NCBI RefSeq assembly: GCF_030929615.1
Contig: NZ_JAVFVU010000027.1
Location: 62,001-126,000, forward strand
Origin: Dyadobacter sp. LHD-138
Lineage (GTDB): Bacteria > Bacteroidota > Bacteroidia > Cytophagales > Spirosomataceae
Direction: 5' to 3'
Length of the DNA stretch: 64,000 nucleotides
Notes under the pieces: model-generated
What the model was told of the DNA's origin: nothing
Seen by the model: the letters and a program-made list of their open reading frames with translations, nothing else
Databases searched by the model: none
Position numbers and translations under genes: made by a program
Shown: in pieces, positions 36,061-45,758 of the stretch
Layout of the letters: the number at the start of each line of letters is the position of its first letter
Numbering within the stretch: position 1 is the stretch's first letter

Positions 36061-39000
36061 ATGAAAAGAATTTTGCTTTTACACTCAACGTTTTTTTTGC
36101 TCAGCTTCTGTTTTTGCGTCCAGTCGGTAATGGCAGGAAACCAGAAACGCCTTGTTTCCAGTGCCTATCTGCTATTGAAGCAGTCTCCGGCGGGAACGGT
36201 TCTGTTTGACGGTCAATGGTACACCGAAACTGTGCTCGCGCGATTGTTGTCCGGCGCTGAAAAGGTGCTGGCCACCTGCGGTGGTACCGTTGGCGGAACG
36301 GAACCGACCGATGATTTTGATGGTGACGGTGCCTGCAATGGCGTTGACTTTGACGATGATAACGATGGTGTGCTGGATGTTACTGAACAAGCTTGTGTAA
36401 GCAATGCATCATCTAAAAGTGGCGTAACAGTAACCAAGCCAGCTACCATCAATTATAATTTTAATGGTAACACCCTGGCAAATTTGGTGGATGGAGTTGA
36501 CAACAATACGCTGGTAATCTATAATCCCAACGGTACGCTAAACAATGCCGAATGGTTTAGGGTGGAACTCCCTTCCCCAAAAGTATTAACGCAATGGGAG
36601 GTAGGGCATTATCAGGGTCAAACTTTGTTTTCTACCACAAGTACGTATAAAGTTCAGGGAAGCCAGGACGGCACCACCTGGACAGACATAACGGGAACTC
36701 TTATCTACGCAAACAACGGTTTCGGGCAAAGTACCCAGGCCAACTCCAATATTGCGACTTTTGAACAAAATAACATTGCCTATAAGTACTATCGTTACTA
36801 CGGAATCGTCGGTTCGACAGGAGGTGGTTGGGCGACTGAATTTTATTTTACAGAAAAAAACTGTGGAGATATAGATGGGGACAGCGATGGAGTTGTAAAC
36901 CGTTTCGATTTGGATTCAGATGGTGATGGCTGCAGTGATGCTTTGGAAGGAGGGGCAACGACAAATACCACTGCGGATTATGAATTTACCGGAGTTATGG
37001 GTGAAAACGGATTGGACAATTCACTGGAAACCGTGGCAGACAACGGTATAATAAATTATACTGCGACGTATAGATCCTATGCAATTGTTTCTTCTATTAA
37101 TGCTTGTGCCGATACCGACGAAGATGGTGTAAGAGACGTGATAGACATTGATGATGATAATGACGGCGTATTGGATGCAGTAGAAATAGGATGTAGTCAA
37201 CTACCTAGTTGGAATGTAACCGTTTGTGACTATACCACTACTGGATTTGGGACGTGTACTGATGCTAATAGTTTGGGTACGCTAACACAGCATGCCAGTG
37301 GAACAATGACCTACAATGGATTATCTCTTAACTGGACTAATCCAAATACTCAAACATCGGTACTATCAACCCTTAATGCTTCCGGAGGAAATATCACAGG
37401 AGCTAATCCCCCTGACAAATCGTATGCCGTTTTTTTTGAACATACATTCAATAATTTAGATGCAGGCCTTTATACCCTTTCTGCAGGAACTATTTACGAT
37501 GGAAAAAAGATATATAAAGTATTGGCAAATGGTACAGATTCTTTGATTTACTGTAACAACGATTGGACAACAGCTACGCCTTCAAAAGAAGTAAACTTCG
37601 AGCCTAATACGAAATTAAAGATAATAGTTTATGAAAATGGCGATCTTAATACACGGGCAGTAATAAATATAGCGCTTAAAAACGGTTCTGCATATCCATG
37701 CAACAATTTAGTTGATCTGGATACCGATAATGATGGCGTTCCGAACCGTTTCGATTTGGATTCCGATGGAGATGGCTGCAGTGATGCTTTGGAAGGAGGG
37801 GCAACGACAACTACCACTGCGGATTATGAATTTACTGGAGTTATGGGTGAAAACGGATTGGACAATTCACTGGAAACCGTTGCAGACAATGGTATCATAA
37901 ACTATACTTCGACATATAACTCCTATGCAATTGCTTCTTCTGTTAATGCTTGTACAGATACCGACGGGGATGGTGTAAGAGACCTGATAGACATTGATGA
38001 TGATAATGACGGCGTATTGGACTCCATGGAAATGGTAGCCGTTTGTAATATAGAGGCAGCGATACCGAGTTCTGTTGTAGTTGCACCATCAACTTCTTGG
38101 GGCCCAATTGCTGCCACGATAGACAATTCAGGGATGATTGGTACGGGAATTTCGGCAACCACTGATGCAGCTGTAACAACTTCAAACGCTTGGTACGGAG
38201 CTGACAATGTGACAGCAGCTGCTATTGATTATACTCTTCCAGCAGGATCAAGTGCAAGTTATATTTTGTTATGGGCGACGGAATCAAGCGACGGTACTGT
38301 TGGTGGAGACGGTCCCATAAAAGACTTTAAAGTTACCTTAACGTATAATAATGGAGCCAATAGCTTTACAAGTGAAACATTTACTACGGTAAAACCAACT
38401 GGTAGTGGTACGCCAAATTATGCACAGAAGTTTGATTTTGGACAAACATTTGCCAACGTAACAAAAATAAGCATTAGTGTTTTGAACGGCTGGTACGATT
38501 CCGACAGTCCTGCAAAAAATGATGGGTGGGTTTCAACAAGTGGTACAAGTATAAGTTCTCAATATAATCTTACTCTTGCTGAATTTAGATTTGGATGTTA
38601 TGAATTAGCCGATACGGACACAGACAATGACGGCATACCCAACCGTTTGGACCTGGACAGCGATGGAGACGGTTGTCCTGATACCCGGGAGGCAATTCTT
38701 TTCAACAATTCGGACGTCGCTTCCATAGCTGGCGATGTACAAAATGGCAGCGGAGGTACGGTTACTTCTACCGTATCAACGGACAATGCAGTGGTTCCTG
38801 GCCCGTATGGAAGCAACGGGTTTGCCGACGCACTGCAGTCGGATACGGATCCTGACAAATATAAGTATGTATATACCTACCTGTTCCTGGCGACGCTGGC
38901 CGATAATAATGCCTGCGCGGACGAAGACGGCGACGGAACTCCAGATTTCGAGCAGGATATCGATAGCGACAACGATGGTATTACAGATGCAACCGAATCC

Positions 39001-42000
39001 CCAAGTTGCTTCTTTACCGAAGCGCAGGCGATGGATATTACCGAGGGGGTAAGCTCGGACTTTGCGTGGAATACTACCAATTCGCTTGCCAGGACCTATG
39101 ACAATAACCTTTCCAATTTTGGTCAGGTTACCCCGGCAGTGAATATCCAAAACAAAGCGCTCGTTACGTTCGAACTGCCTGTAATAAATACTGCCGTTAT
39201 TGACAATGTTCAGCTGGCCGTGGGAGCTGTTGCATTTGGAAGTGGTAGCTGGCAGTTGCAAGGGCTGAGTATGGGCAGCATTTGGGAGCCGCTTTCGACC
39301 GCACAAACGATGAACGCAGTAAATACCACTGTTACATTCTCCAATACACTGCAGCCTGCCAAAGCGTATCACTCATACAGGATCGTGGGCACGAGCAATA
39401 CCAACGTAACCGACAATGCGAGGCTGGCCGAGTTCAGCATTCAATACAAAAATTACAATGCTTCGAGACATCCGGTGAAGTCGGGGTGTAACTCGGATAC
39501 GGACGGTGATGGGGTATCAAACTTTTTTGACCGTGACAGTGACGGCGACGGCTGCCCGGATGCAGTAGAGGCGGGTGTGAGCGGGACACTGGTGGCAGGC
39601 GAAATGTTTAATAGCGGCACCGGTAATGTTACGACCGATAATGCGGTAACAGCTGGCCCGTTTGGTAGCAATGGTTTGGCGGATCCGGTGGAAACCGTAC
39701 CGGAGAGCGGCATTGTGAATTATACCTCTACCTACAATCTTTACACATTGTCCGCGTCCCAGAACGCGTGCCTGGATACCGATGGGGATAGCATCAAGGA
39801 CGTAGTGGATATCGACGATGACAATGACGGAATAATCGACATTGAGGAAGAAAACTGTGCGGGTTCCAATACTTCGAAGACCGGCGTTACGATTACCAAA
39901 CCTTCGACGATCAACTACACTTTTAACGGTGCCCAAACTTTATCCAACCTGGTGGATGCAGTGGATGCAAATACACTGGTCATGTATAACCCCACCGGCA
40001 CGTTAAGCAATGCAGAATGGTTCAGGGTGGAATTTCCGACCCCGAAAATACTGACCCAATGGGAAGTAGGGCATTATGGCGGGCAAACGCTCTTCAGTAC
40101 AACCAGTACCTACAAAATACAGGGTAGCCAGAACGGAAGTTCGTGGACCGACATTTCCGGAACTTTAATCTACGCCAATAACCAGATAGGGCAGAGTACG
40201 CAAACAAGTTCCAATGTTGCGAATTTTGGCCAGAATGCGACTGCCTTTAAATATTACCGATATTTCGGTATCTCTGGCGCAGTGGGTACGGGCTGGGCTA
40301 CTGAATTCTATTTTAAAGAGAAGAATTGCGTGGATCTCGATACGGACCTGGACGGCGTGCCCAATAGGCTCGATCTTGACAGCGACGGCGATGGCTGCCC
40401 CGACGTGAGGGAAGCAGGTGTCAATCCGCGGACAGATGTTAGCTCTCCTGCCTCAGGGACCAACAACGATGGTGGCAGTTATGGCATAGCGGATGTCGCA
40501 GACAGTCAGCTGGATACTGCCGGAGCAGACGCCAACAACGACGGCCTGAACGACAGTGTGGACCCGGACCAGAATGGTGTCACAAATTATCCGTCAACGT
40601 ATACACAGTTTGCAATTGCTGGTAACATCAGTTTGTGCGCCGACACGGATAGCGATGGCATTAGTGACATCACCGATATCGACGACGACAACGACGGTAT
40701 TCTGGATGCGGTGGAAAGCCCCGGGTGCTTTTACACCGCGGCCGAGGCCGGCATTATCGCCAAAGTATCAACTGCCTTGAACAACGACGACGGGACCGAG
40801 GTGGACCTGCCCTTCATGCATGATGGTACGACGACCAGCGTGGCTGCGAGCAATAATGTGATCAATATAAACGCGGCTGTGAATGGCACGGTGGTGTACA
40901 ACATGGAATATCCGACGACGGTGCGGTTAACCAGCATTACGCACTATGGGACCACTTTCGGCACTTCGGCGACCGCAATGATCCAGGGTTCTAACGACAG
41001 GACGACCTGGGACGACCTGATGACGGCTGCGGCAGGTGCAACCGCTACGACTAAAACCTTTACTGTTAACAACAATGCTGCCAATAATTACAGATACTAT
41101 CGCATTGTCAAAATAGCAGGTACGAGCACCCCGGCAATCACATCCTATGAAGTGGCTTCCGTTCACAACACCACCGGTTACGTTGCATCGGCCCATCCCA
41201 AGCCATCGTGCACGACCGACAGTGATGGTGACGGCATTGTCAACCATCACGATCTGGACAGCGACGGCGACGGTTGTTCGGATGCGATGGAAGGGGGCAG
41301 CAACGACGGCAGCGATGCCATTACTGCGGCGGACCTGGTGCATTCTTCCATGCCAGGCGGGAATAGTGGGGGCACGGCAGGGCCCGTGGATTACAATTTG
41401 GGCACCACAGTGGATGCCAATGGTGTGCCTACCCTTGTTTCGGGCGGCCAGGTCCTGGGCTCGGCCCAGGACGAAGGTTCCCAGCCAGCGAATTGCGTCC
41501 CTGTGGCACCGCCGGTAGCGGTGAGCGACATCATCACCAACAATTCACCTGGCTCTGCGTCTAGCGTCAATGTGCTTACCAACGATGCGGGGGGGGACCC
41601 GGTCAATCCGACTACCGTTAATTTGATTGTTGCCGGAGGCGGGAGTTGTGCAGACACCGATACCGATGGCGACTGTGACGAACTGACGGTCCCTGGCGAA
41701 GGCACCTGGACAGTAACATCCACTGGCGTGGTAACATTCACCCCTGAAACAGGCTTTGTTTCAGATCCTACACCGATTACTTACACGGTAAAGGACAATG
41801 ACGGGGAAACCTCTGTGCCAGTAGAAATCACGGTCGACAATGTGCCTGTGGCGACCAATGACTCCGGTTCAGGCACCTATAATGCTGCTGCAACAGTCAA
41901 TGTGACGGCGAATGACATTACAGGTGACCTGGTTGACCGGGCCACAATTCAGATCACAGGTACTGCAACCCCCGGGGACCCGTTGGTGGTGACCGGACAG

Positions 42001-42678
42001 GGAACGTGGACTGTCAATACGGCAACAGGTGAAATTACCTTTACACCGGAAGTCGGCTATACAGGTAACCCTACATCGATTACTTATACCGTTCAAGACG
42101 GTGAGGGCAATACTTCCAACACTGCGCAACTGACCATTACCTACTCCGCCCTGCCAGTTACACTTGTTTCTTTTAGCGCAGGTAAAACAGCAGAGGGTGT
42201 TTTGTTAAAATGGACAACTGCGGACGAGAGGGATTTCGACCGTTTCGAGATCGAGCAATCGACAGAGCCACAAGCTGGTTTTGTGAAGATCGGTGAGGTA
42301 AGAGGGGGCGGTTCGCAATATTCGTTTTTGGATGGGGTGGGTCGTGATGAGAGGAGCTACTACCGTTTGAAGATGGTCGATGCGGATGGGACTTACAGCT
42401 ATTCAAGGATTGTTACTGTGACGAGCTGGAATAGGCTGGAATTGTACCGGGTTTATCCTAACCCTTCGTATGGCCGGAGCATATCCATTGCGAGCATCTC
42501 TGCGATTGAATCGTACACTGTGTATGATGCTTCGGGCAGGGAGGTGCCAGTACAGCTGACCAGGGAAGGCGGGAAGCATAAGTTCGCTTTCGGCAAGGAT
42601 GTTCAGGCTGGGGTTTATGTGATTTCGTACCGGATAGCCGGGCAAGCATTCAGCCAGCAGTTTGTGCTCAGTTACTGA
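36061..42678 (+). CDS. Giant T9SS surface protein with thrombospondin type-3-like repeats
   Basis: From ATG 36061 the protein has 2205 residues, with a signal peptide (MKRILLLHSTFFLLSFCFC, cleavage near VMA). The head (VLFDGQWYTETVLARLLSG) resembles a small part of the DUF4347 domain in the protein at 15707. The body alternates Asp-rich thrombospondin type-3-like units (DFDDDNDGVLD, LDSDGDGCSDALEGG) with discoidin/F5-8-like beta domains (WFRVELPSPKVLTQWEVGHY, then TYKVQGSQDGTTWTDI). Near the C-terminus are two Ig/VCBS-like domains, the LPVTLVSFSAGK linker and a sorting tail (VYPNPSYGRS, GVYVISYRIAGQAFSQQFVLSY) typical of T9SS type A. Likely a calcium-stiffened adhesin (inference). A terminator follows. 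Confidence 0.88.
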   Translation: MKRILLLHSTFFLLSFCFCVQSVMAGNQKRLVSSAYLLLKQSPAGTVLFDGQWYTETVLARLLSGAEKVLATCGGTVGGTEPTDDFDGDGACNGVDFDDDNDGVLDVTEQACVSNASSKSGVTVTKPATINYNFNGNTLANLVDGVDNNTLVIYNPNGTLNNAEWFRVELPSPKVLTQWEVGHYQGQTLFSTTSTYKVQGSQDGTTWTDITGTLIYANNGFGQSTQANSNIATFEQNNIAYKYYRYYGIVGSTGGGWATEFYFTEKNCGDIDGDSDGVVNRFDLDSDGDGCSDALEGGATTNTTADYEFTGVMGENGLDNSLETVADNGIINYTATYRSYAIVSSINACADTDEDGVRDVIDIDDDNDGVLDAVEIGCSQLPSWNVTVCDYTTTGFGTCTDANSLGTLTQHASGTMTYNGLSLNWTNPNTQTSVLSTLNASGGNITGANPPDKSYAVFFEHTFNNLDAGLYTLSAGTIYDGKKIYKVLANGTDSLIYCNNDWTTATPSKEVNFEPNTKLKIIVYENGDLNTRAVINIALKNGSAYPCNNLVDLDTDNDGVPNRFDLDSDGDGCSDALEGGATTTTTADYEFTGVMGENGLDNSLETVADNGIINYTSTYNSYAIASSVNACTDTDGDGVRDLIDIDDDNDGVLDSMEMVAVCNIEAAIPSSVVVAPSTSWGPIAATIDNSGMIGTGISATTDAAVTTSNAWYGADNVTAAAIDYTLPAGSSASYILLWATESSDGTVGGDGPIKDFKVTLTYNNGANSFTSETFTTVKPTGSGTPNYAQKFDFGQTFANVTKISISVLNGWYDSDSPAKNDGWVSTSGTSISSQYNLTLAEFRFGCYELADTDTDNDGIPNRLDLDSDGDGCPDTREAILFNNSDVASIAGDVQNGSGGTVTSTVSTDNAVVPGPYGSNGFADALQSDTDPDKYKYVYTYLFLATLADNNACADEDGDGTPDFEQDIDSDNDGITDATESPSCFFTEAQAMDITEGVSSDFAWNTTNSLARTYDNNLSNFGQVTPAVNIQNKALVTFELPVINTAVIDNVQLAVGAVAFGSGSWQLQGLSMGSIWEPLSTAQTMNAVNTTVTFSNTLQPAKAYHSYRIVGTSNTNVTDNARLAEFSIQYKNYNASRHPVKSGCNSDTDGDGVSNFFDRDSDGDGCPDAVEAGVSGTLVAGEMFNSGTGNVTTDNAVTAGPFGSNGLADPVETVPESGIVNYTSTYNLYTLSASQNACLDTDGDSIKDVVDIDDDNDGIIDIEEENCAGSNTSKTGVTITKPSTINYTFNGAQTLSNLVDAVDANTLVMYNPTGTLSNAEWFRVEFPTPKILTQWEVGHYGGQTLFSTTSTYKIQGSQNGSSWTDISGTLIYANNQIGQSTQTSSNVANFGQNATAFKYYRYFGISGAVGTGWATEFYFKEKNCVDLDTDLDGVPNRLDLDSDGDGCPDVREAGVNPRTDVSSPASGTNNDGGSYGIADVADSQLDTAGADANNDGLNDSVDPDQNGVTNYPSTYTQFAIAGNISLCADTDSDGISDITDIDDDNDGILDAVESPGCFYTAAEAGIIAKVSTALNNDDGTEVDLPFMHDGTTTSVAASNNVININAAVNGTVVYNMEYPTTVRLTSITHYGTTFGTSATAMIQGSNDRTTWDDLMTAAAGATATTKTFTVNNNAANNYRYYRIVKIAGTSTPAITSYEVASVHNTTGYVASAHPKPSCTTDSDGDGIVNHHDLDSDGDGCSDAMEGGSNDGSDAITAADLVHSSMPGGNSGGTAGPVDYNLGTTVDANGVPTLVSGGQVLGSAQDEGSQPANCVPVAPPVAVSDIITNNSPGSASSVNVLTNDAGGDPVNPTTVNLIVAGGGSCADTDTDGDCDELTVPGEGTWTVTSTGVVTFTPETGFVSDPTPITYTVKDNDGETSVPVEITVDNVPVATNDSGSGTYNAAATVNVTANDITGDLVDRATIQITGTATPGDPLVVTGQGTWTVNTATGEITFTPEVGYTGNPTSITYTVQDGEGNTSNTAQLTITYSALPVTLVSFSAGKTAEGVLLKWTTADERDFDRFEIEQSTEPQAGFVKIGEVRGGGSQYSFLDGVGRDERSYYRLKMVDADGTYSYSRIVTVTSWNRLELYRVYPNPSYGRSISIASISAIESYTVYDASGREVPVQLTREGGKHKFAFGKDVQAGVYVISYRIAGQAFSQQFVLSY
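36892..37174 (+). repeat. Direct repeat copy 1 in the giant surface-protein gene
   Basis: This 283-base block recurs at 37738-38020 (offset 846) with only scattered differences. It encodes LDSDGDGCSDALEGG through DIDDDNDGVLD. Confidence 0.8.
37738..38020 (+). repeat. Direct repeat copy 2 in the giant surface-protein gene
   Basis: Partner of 36892-37174. A second, more diverged pair encodes the discoidin-like domains at about 36415-36850 and 39880-40320, with the protein sequence WFRVE-P-PK-LTQWEVGHY conserved in both. Confidence 0.8.
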
Positions 42679-42697
42679 TCTATTCTGACTAACGAAG

Positions 42698-42734
42698 AGC
42701 CGCCGGGGAATAGCCTCCGGCGGCTTTTGGTTTT
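42698..42734 (+). terminator. Rho-independent terminator after the giant surface-protein gene
   Basis: GCCGCCGG and CCGGCGGC form the stem, followed by TTTTGGTTTT, starting 20 bases after the stop codon. Confidence 0.85.
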
Positions 42735-42817
42735 ATGACAAAAATCATATCATTCGAAGTTGAAATGTGGATTAATTTGCGAAATTGTCAGTGTAGTTTG
42801 GAACGAGATAGTTCTTG

Positions 42818-43052
42818 ATGCCTAAATATTTACTTTCTTCTTTATACTTTATTGCAGTATTGCCGTGCTATGGCTTTCAACGGGTTTGGCCAAAGTATTC
42901 TCTCGGGCAATTTACAGACGAAAACGGCCTCCCCCAGAATAGCATACAGGACCTGGTTTTGGGAATTTCGGGTTTATCTGGATCGCGACCCAGGGCGGTT
43001 TGGTTCGGTTCGATGGTCAAAAAATGGTGACTTAGCCAAAAAAAGTATTGTC
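42818..43052 (+). pseudogene. N-terminal stub of a third propeller sensor kinase
   Basis: The frame starting MPKYLLSSLYFIAVLPCYGFQ continues VWPKYSLGQFTDENGLPQNSIQDL, closely matching the start of the kinases at 8372 and 13380 (minus strand). A one-base slip near 42960 moves to the frame reading GFIWIATQGGLVRFDGQKMV, the first propeller repeat, then a stop. All of the rest (more than 900 residues) is absent. It is oriented opposite to the other kinase copies. Confidence 0.8.
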
Positions 43053-43733
43053 AGAATGCAGTTTTGAAAGGAAAGGTTGACTGGAGATTTCGGTGCCTGT
43101 GACCATCTGAATACGGAAATCGAGGTCATATAAAATCGGACATTGAAATTAATTACAAATGATTGATTAATAAAGAAATACACCAGGGTTGAACGATTTT
43201 TCAAAGTGGTCATTTTGCCGCGGAATCCACTGGTCCGGGTATCCGAATTCTCCAGTCTAATGTGAAGAAAACCTTGTGGGGACGAATTGGGAGACCCTGA
43301 ATCTTATCCGTTGGAAAAAAGTTTTTGGAGAGCAGGTTCTCTTTCTCTCCGGGTCATTATCATCCGTGTTTTTCTATATGTCCATGGAACACGCCTTCCT
43401 GTCGATCGATGGAGGCTAACTCGAAATTTTCGGGGGCGAACCCAGATGACAGGAATGGAATGATAGGCAGGAAACTCTCCAAAACAGACTAGATTGATTC
43501 AAGCAAAAACCTGGATAAGTCCTATGCGCTCTACAACTTTTAGAATTGATCCGAGATTTATGATGTACAGAACGTCTTTAAAAAGCTTTAAAAGGAGTAA
43601 AAGGATCTTTTCTGGATTCATTAGCTTTTCCTATGCAGAATAGATTTATAATTTTCTAAGTTATATTTGTATTTTCGGGAATTCGCTTATTGTACCCAAC
43701 AGATTTGATTTCAAAGAGGTAGCAAAACTTCCC
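43053..43733. other. Gene-poor stretch after the kinase stub
   Basis: About 680 bases with stop codons in all frames and no recognisable domain. Short fragments in different frames look protein-like (for example WETLNLIRWKKVFGEQVLFL), which suggests decayed coding sequence, but no family can be assigned. Confidence 0.35.
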
Positions 43734-45542
43734 TTGATCGCTTTTTGTTTTTATTGCTTACCAGCCGCTGCATTGAACCTGACCTACTTCTTCTTTTGCA
43801 TATTGTTAACTTTTCAAGTTGTCGGACAGCCGGTATATACCTTGAATGACAGCACTTCAGTTTCTACTGATCAATACGAGATCCTGCCCGATCGCGGCTA
43901 CACGTTCGATCAGATCCTGGCCAATCCTTCATTGCCATTCAGTGCAGAAGATTCGCTCCGGCTTGCCGAAATACCAGTTTACTGGCTGAGAGTAAAGGTC
44001 AATAACCCTTACGGTTACGCAAGGTCTTACGACGTGCGGGTAGAGCCTTTGATGGACAATACGTTATATAATTTCGACTATAATGCGGGAAAATGGGTAG
44101 GGTATAGGGCGGGTATTCTGACTGAATCAAAGTATAATCGGCGCATTCAGGGAATCATGCCCTGTGTCTTACAGGCTAAAATGGTTAATACGCTGTATGT
44201 CAGAGTCGAGGTGTCATCGCTCAGGAAGTTTGGCTATGTACTGAAACGCAAAATTCAGTTCAACAGAAAAAATAGCGTTCTTGGCAAGGAAGAAAATTTA
44301 AGGATCGCATGGATGGTGGCGATAACGGTTCTTTTTCTCTTTTTTCTAAATAACGTATATATCTATTTCAGTTTCCGGGACAAAACCGTTTTATACTATC
44401 TCATCGCTCAACTGGGCGGAATAATCTATATCACTTCTTACAGGCACTTTTTTTCCCTCATCTTTTATTGCCCGGTTTTCACTTTCTGGATAAAGCCCAG
44501 CGGTTGGCTTGATTACTATGATCTGAATTACCTCCTGATGCATATAGGCATACTAGGCATTATGTATGGTCTTGTACAATTCACCCGATCGTTTTTTGAT
44601 ACAAAAAGGACACTTCCGGTACTCAATACGGTTTTGAAACGTGGACTGATTGTATATGTTTCGATCACGACCGTTATCATATTGATTAATTCGATGGTAT
44701 TTTATCTGGAACATTACACCAGATCGTTTGAGAATTTATTTGCGCTTTTTCTCATTCTCATTATTTTGTCGACCTGTGTCGCGGGTTATCTCAGGAAACT
44801 CCCGGCAGCTGGTTCCTTTTTGCTGGCCAATATGCTGCCACTGGTTTTCATGGTCGGCACTACGCTTTTTCACGTATTGGTGGGGGTCAATGACAGTGAT
44901 AACACGTTTCTTCCGGATATGGCCATTATCGCCCAGTCGCTGGGGTTTTCGATCGCTCTGGTCGCCCGGACGCGACTGATTCAAAGCGACCTGAAGGTGA
45001 AAGAAATGCAAGCCAGGCAACTGGAATTTGATCTGCGCGAACTGACGCTCGCCCAAAGATTGACTGAGATGGAAAATCAAAAGATCAACGCTGAAATTCT
45101 TGTGGAAAAAAGCAGAAACGAATTGTTGCATCATAATCTGGAAGCAAACCGTCGTGAACTCGCATCGACGACGCTTTATATCGTCCAAAAAAACAAGATG
45201 CTGGCAGATCTAAAAAAACAAATTCATGAGTCAAATCAACAGTTTCCCGACAATAAACATCAGGGGCTAGACGGAGTTAAAGCTATCCTTAACAGTAACC
45301 TTTACCTGGATTCCGATTGGGCAAAATTCAAACTGCATTTTGAACAGGTTCATCCACGCTTCTTTGAAGACTTATATGTTAAACACCCGAGCCTGACCAA
45401 AAATGAAATACGCATATACGCCTATTTTCATATGAAACTCGCCACGAAGGAGATTGCTTCCCTGCTCAACATTGACCCTGCCAGTGTTCGCCGTGCCAAA
45501 ACACGGCTGTACAAAAAAATGGCACTTCCCGAAGATGAGTGA
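43734..45542 (+). CDS. 7TM-DISM receptor with C-terminal LuxR-like DNA-binding domain
   Basis: About 602 residues, probably starting at a TTG (43734) because no ATG precedes the signal segment (YFFFCILLTFQVVGQ); a TTG at 43773 is an alternative. The periplasmic part is a 7TMR-DISMED2-like beta domain (YWLRVKVNNPYGYARSYDVRVEP, TLYVRVEVSS). Next come seven membrane helices of the 7TM-DISM type (about 185-420), a long coiled coil (KVKEMQARQLEFDLRELTLAQRL) and a C-terminal HTH (HPSLTKNEIRIYAYFHMKL, TKEIASLLNIDPASVRRAKTRL). This is a one-component, membrane-bound transcription factor layout without kinase or receiver. It lies just upstream of the 2676-residue surface protein, the obvious candidate target (inference). 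Confidence 0.85.
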   Translation: MIAFCFYCLPAAALNLTYFFFCILLTFQVVGQPVYTLNDSTSVSTDQYEILPDRGYTFDQILANPSLPFSAEDSLRLAEIPVYWLRVKVNNPYGYARSYDVRVEPLMDNTLYNFDYNAGKWVGYRAGILTESKYNRRIQGIMPCVLQAKMVNTLYVRVEVSSLRKFGYVLKRKIQFNRKNSVLGKEENLRIAWMVAITVLFLFFLNNVYIYFSFRDKTVLYYLIAQLGGIIYITSYRHFFSLIFYCPVFTFWIKPSGWLDYYDLNYLLMHIGILGIMYGLVQFTRSFFDTKRTLPVLNTVLKRGLIVYVSITTVIILINSMVFYLEHYTRSFENLFALFLILIILSTCVAGYLRKLPAAGSFLLANMLPLVFMVGTTLFHVLVGVNDSDNTFLPDMAIIAQSLGFSIALVARTRLIQSDLKVKEMQARQLEFDLRELTLAQRLTEMENQKINAEILVEKSRNELLHHNLEANRRELASTTLYIVQKNKMLADLKKQIHESNQQFPDNKHQGLDGVKAILNSNLYLDSDWAKFKLHFEQVHPRFFEDLYVKHPSLTKNEIRIYAYFHMKLATKEIASLLNIDPASVRRAKTRLYKKMALPEDE

Positions 45543-45599
45543 GCCACTCAGTTAGAGTAACCTTTCCATTATCCGCTCAAATCACCACCAAAACGTCAA

Positions 45600-45649
45600 T
45601 TTTTGGCCAAAAACTGAAATTTTAATCGTTTTGTCTACACTTTGTCTAC
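45600..45649. promoter_or_regulatory. Palindrome plus direct repeat before the 2676-residue surface protein
   Basis: TTTTTGGCCAAAAA (45600-45613) is a perfect 14-base palindrome. TTTGTCTAC occurs twice (45630-45638 and 45641-45649) with an 11-base period, about one helical turn. They lie 110-160 bases before the start at 45759, as expected for regulator binding sites. The factor is unknown; the neighbouring membrane-bound HTH protein is a candidate. Confidence 0.5.
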
Positions 45650-45758
45650 GGTCGGTTTTAGGCTTTTGGTTATATAAAGCGCTGTTTTACACCACGGCTT
45701 CCCCTTCCCCGTGGTTGGCAAAAAGCGGTAATTCCTTCTTTATACGACATTCGGCATT

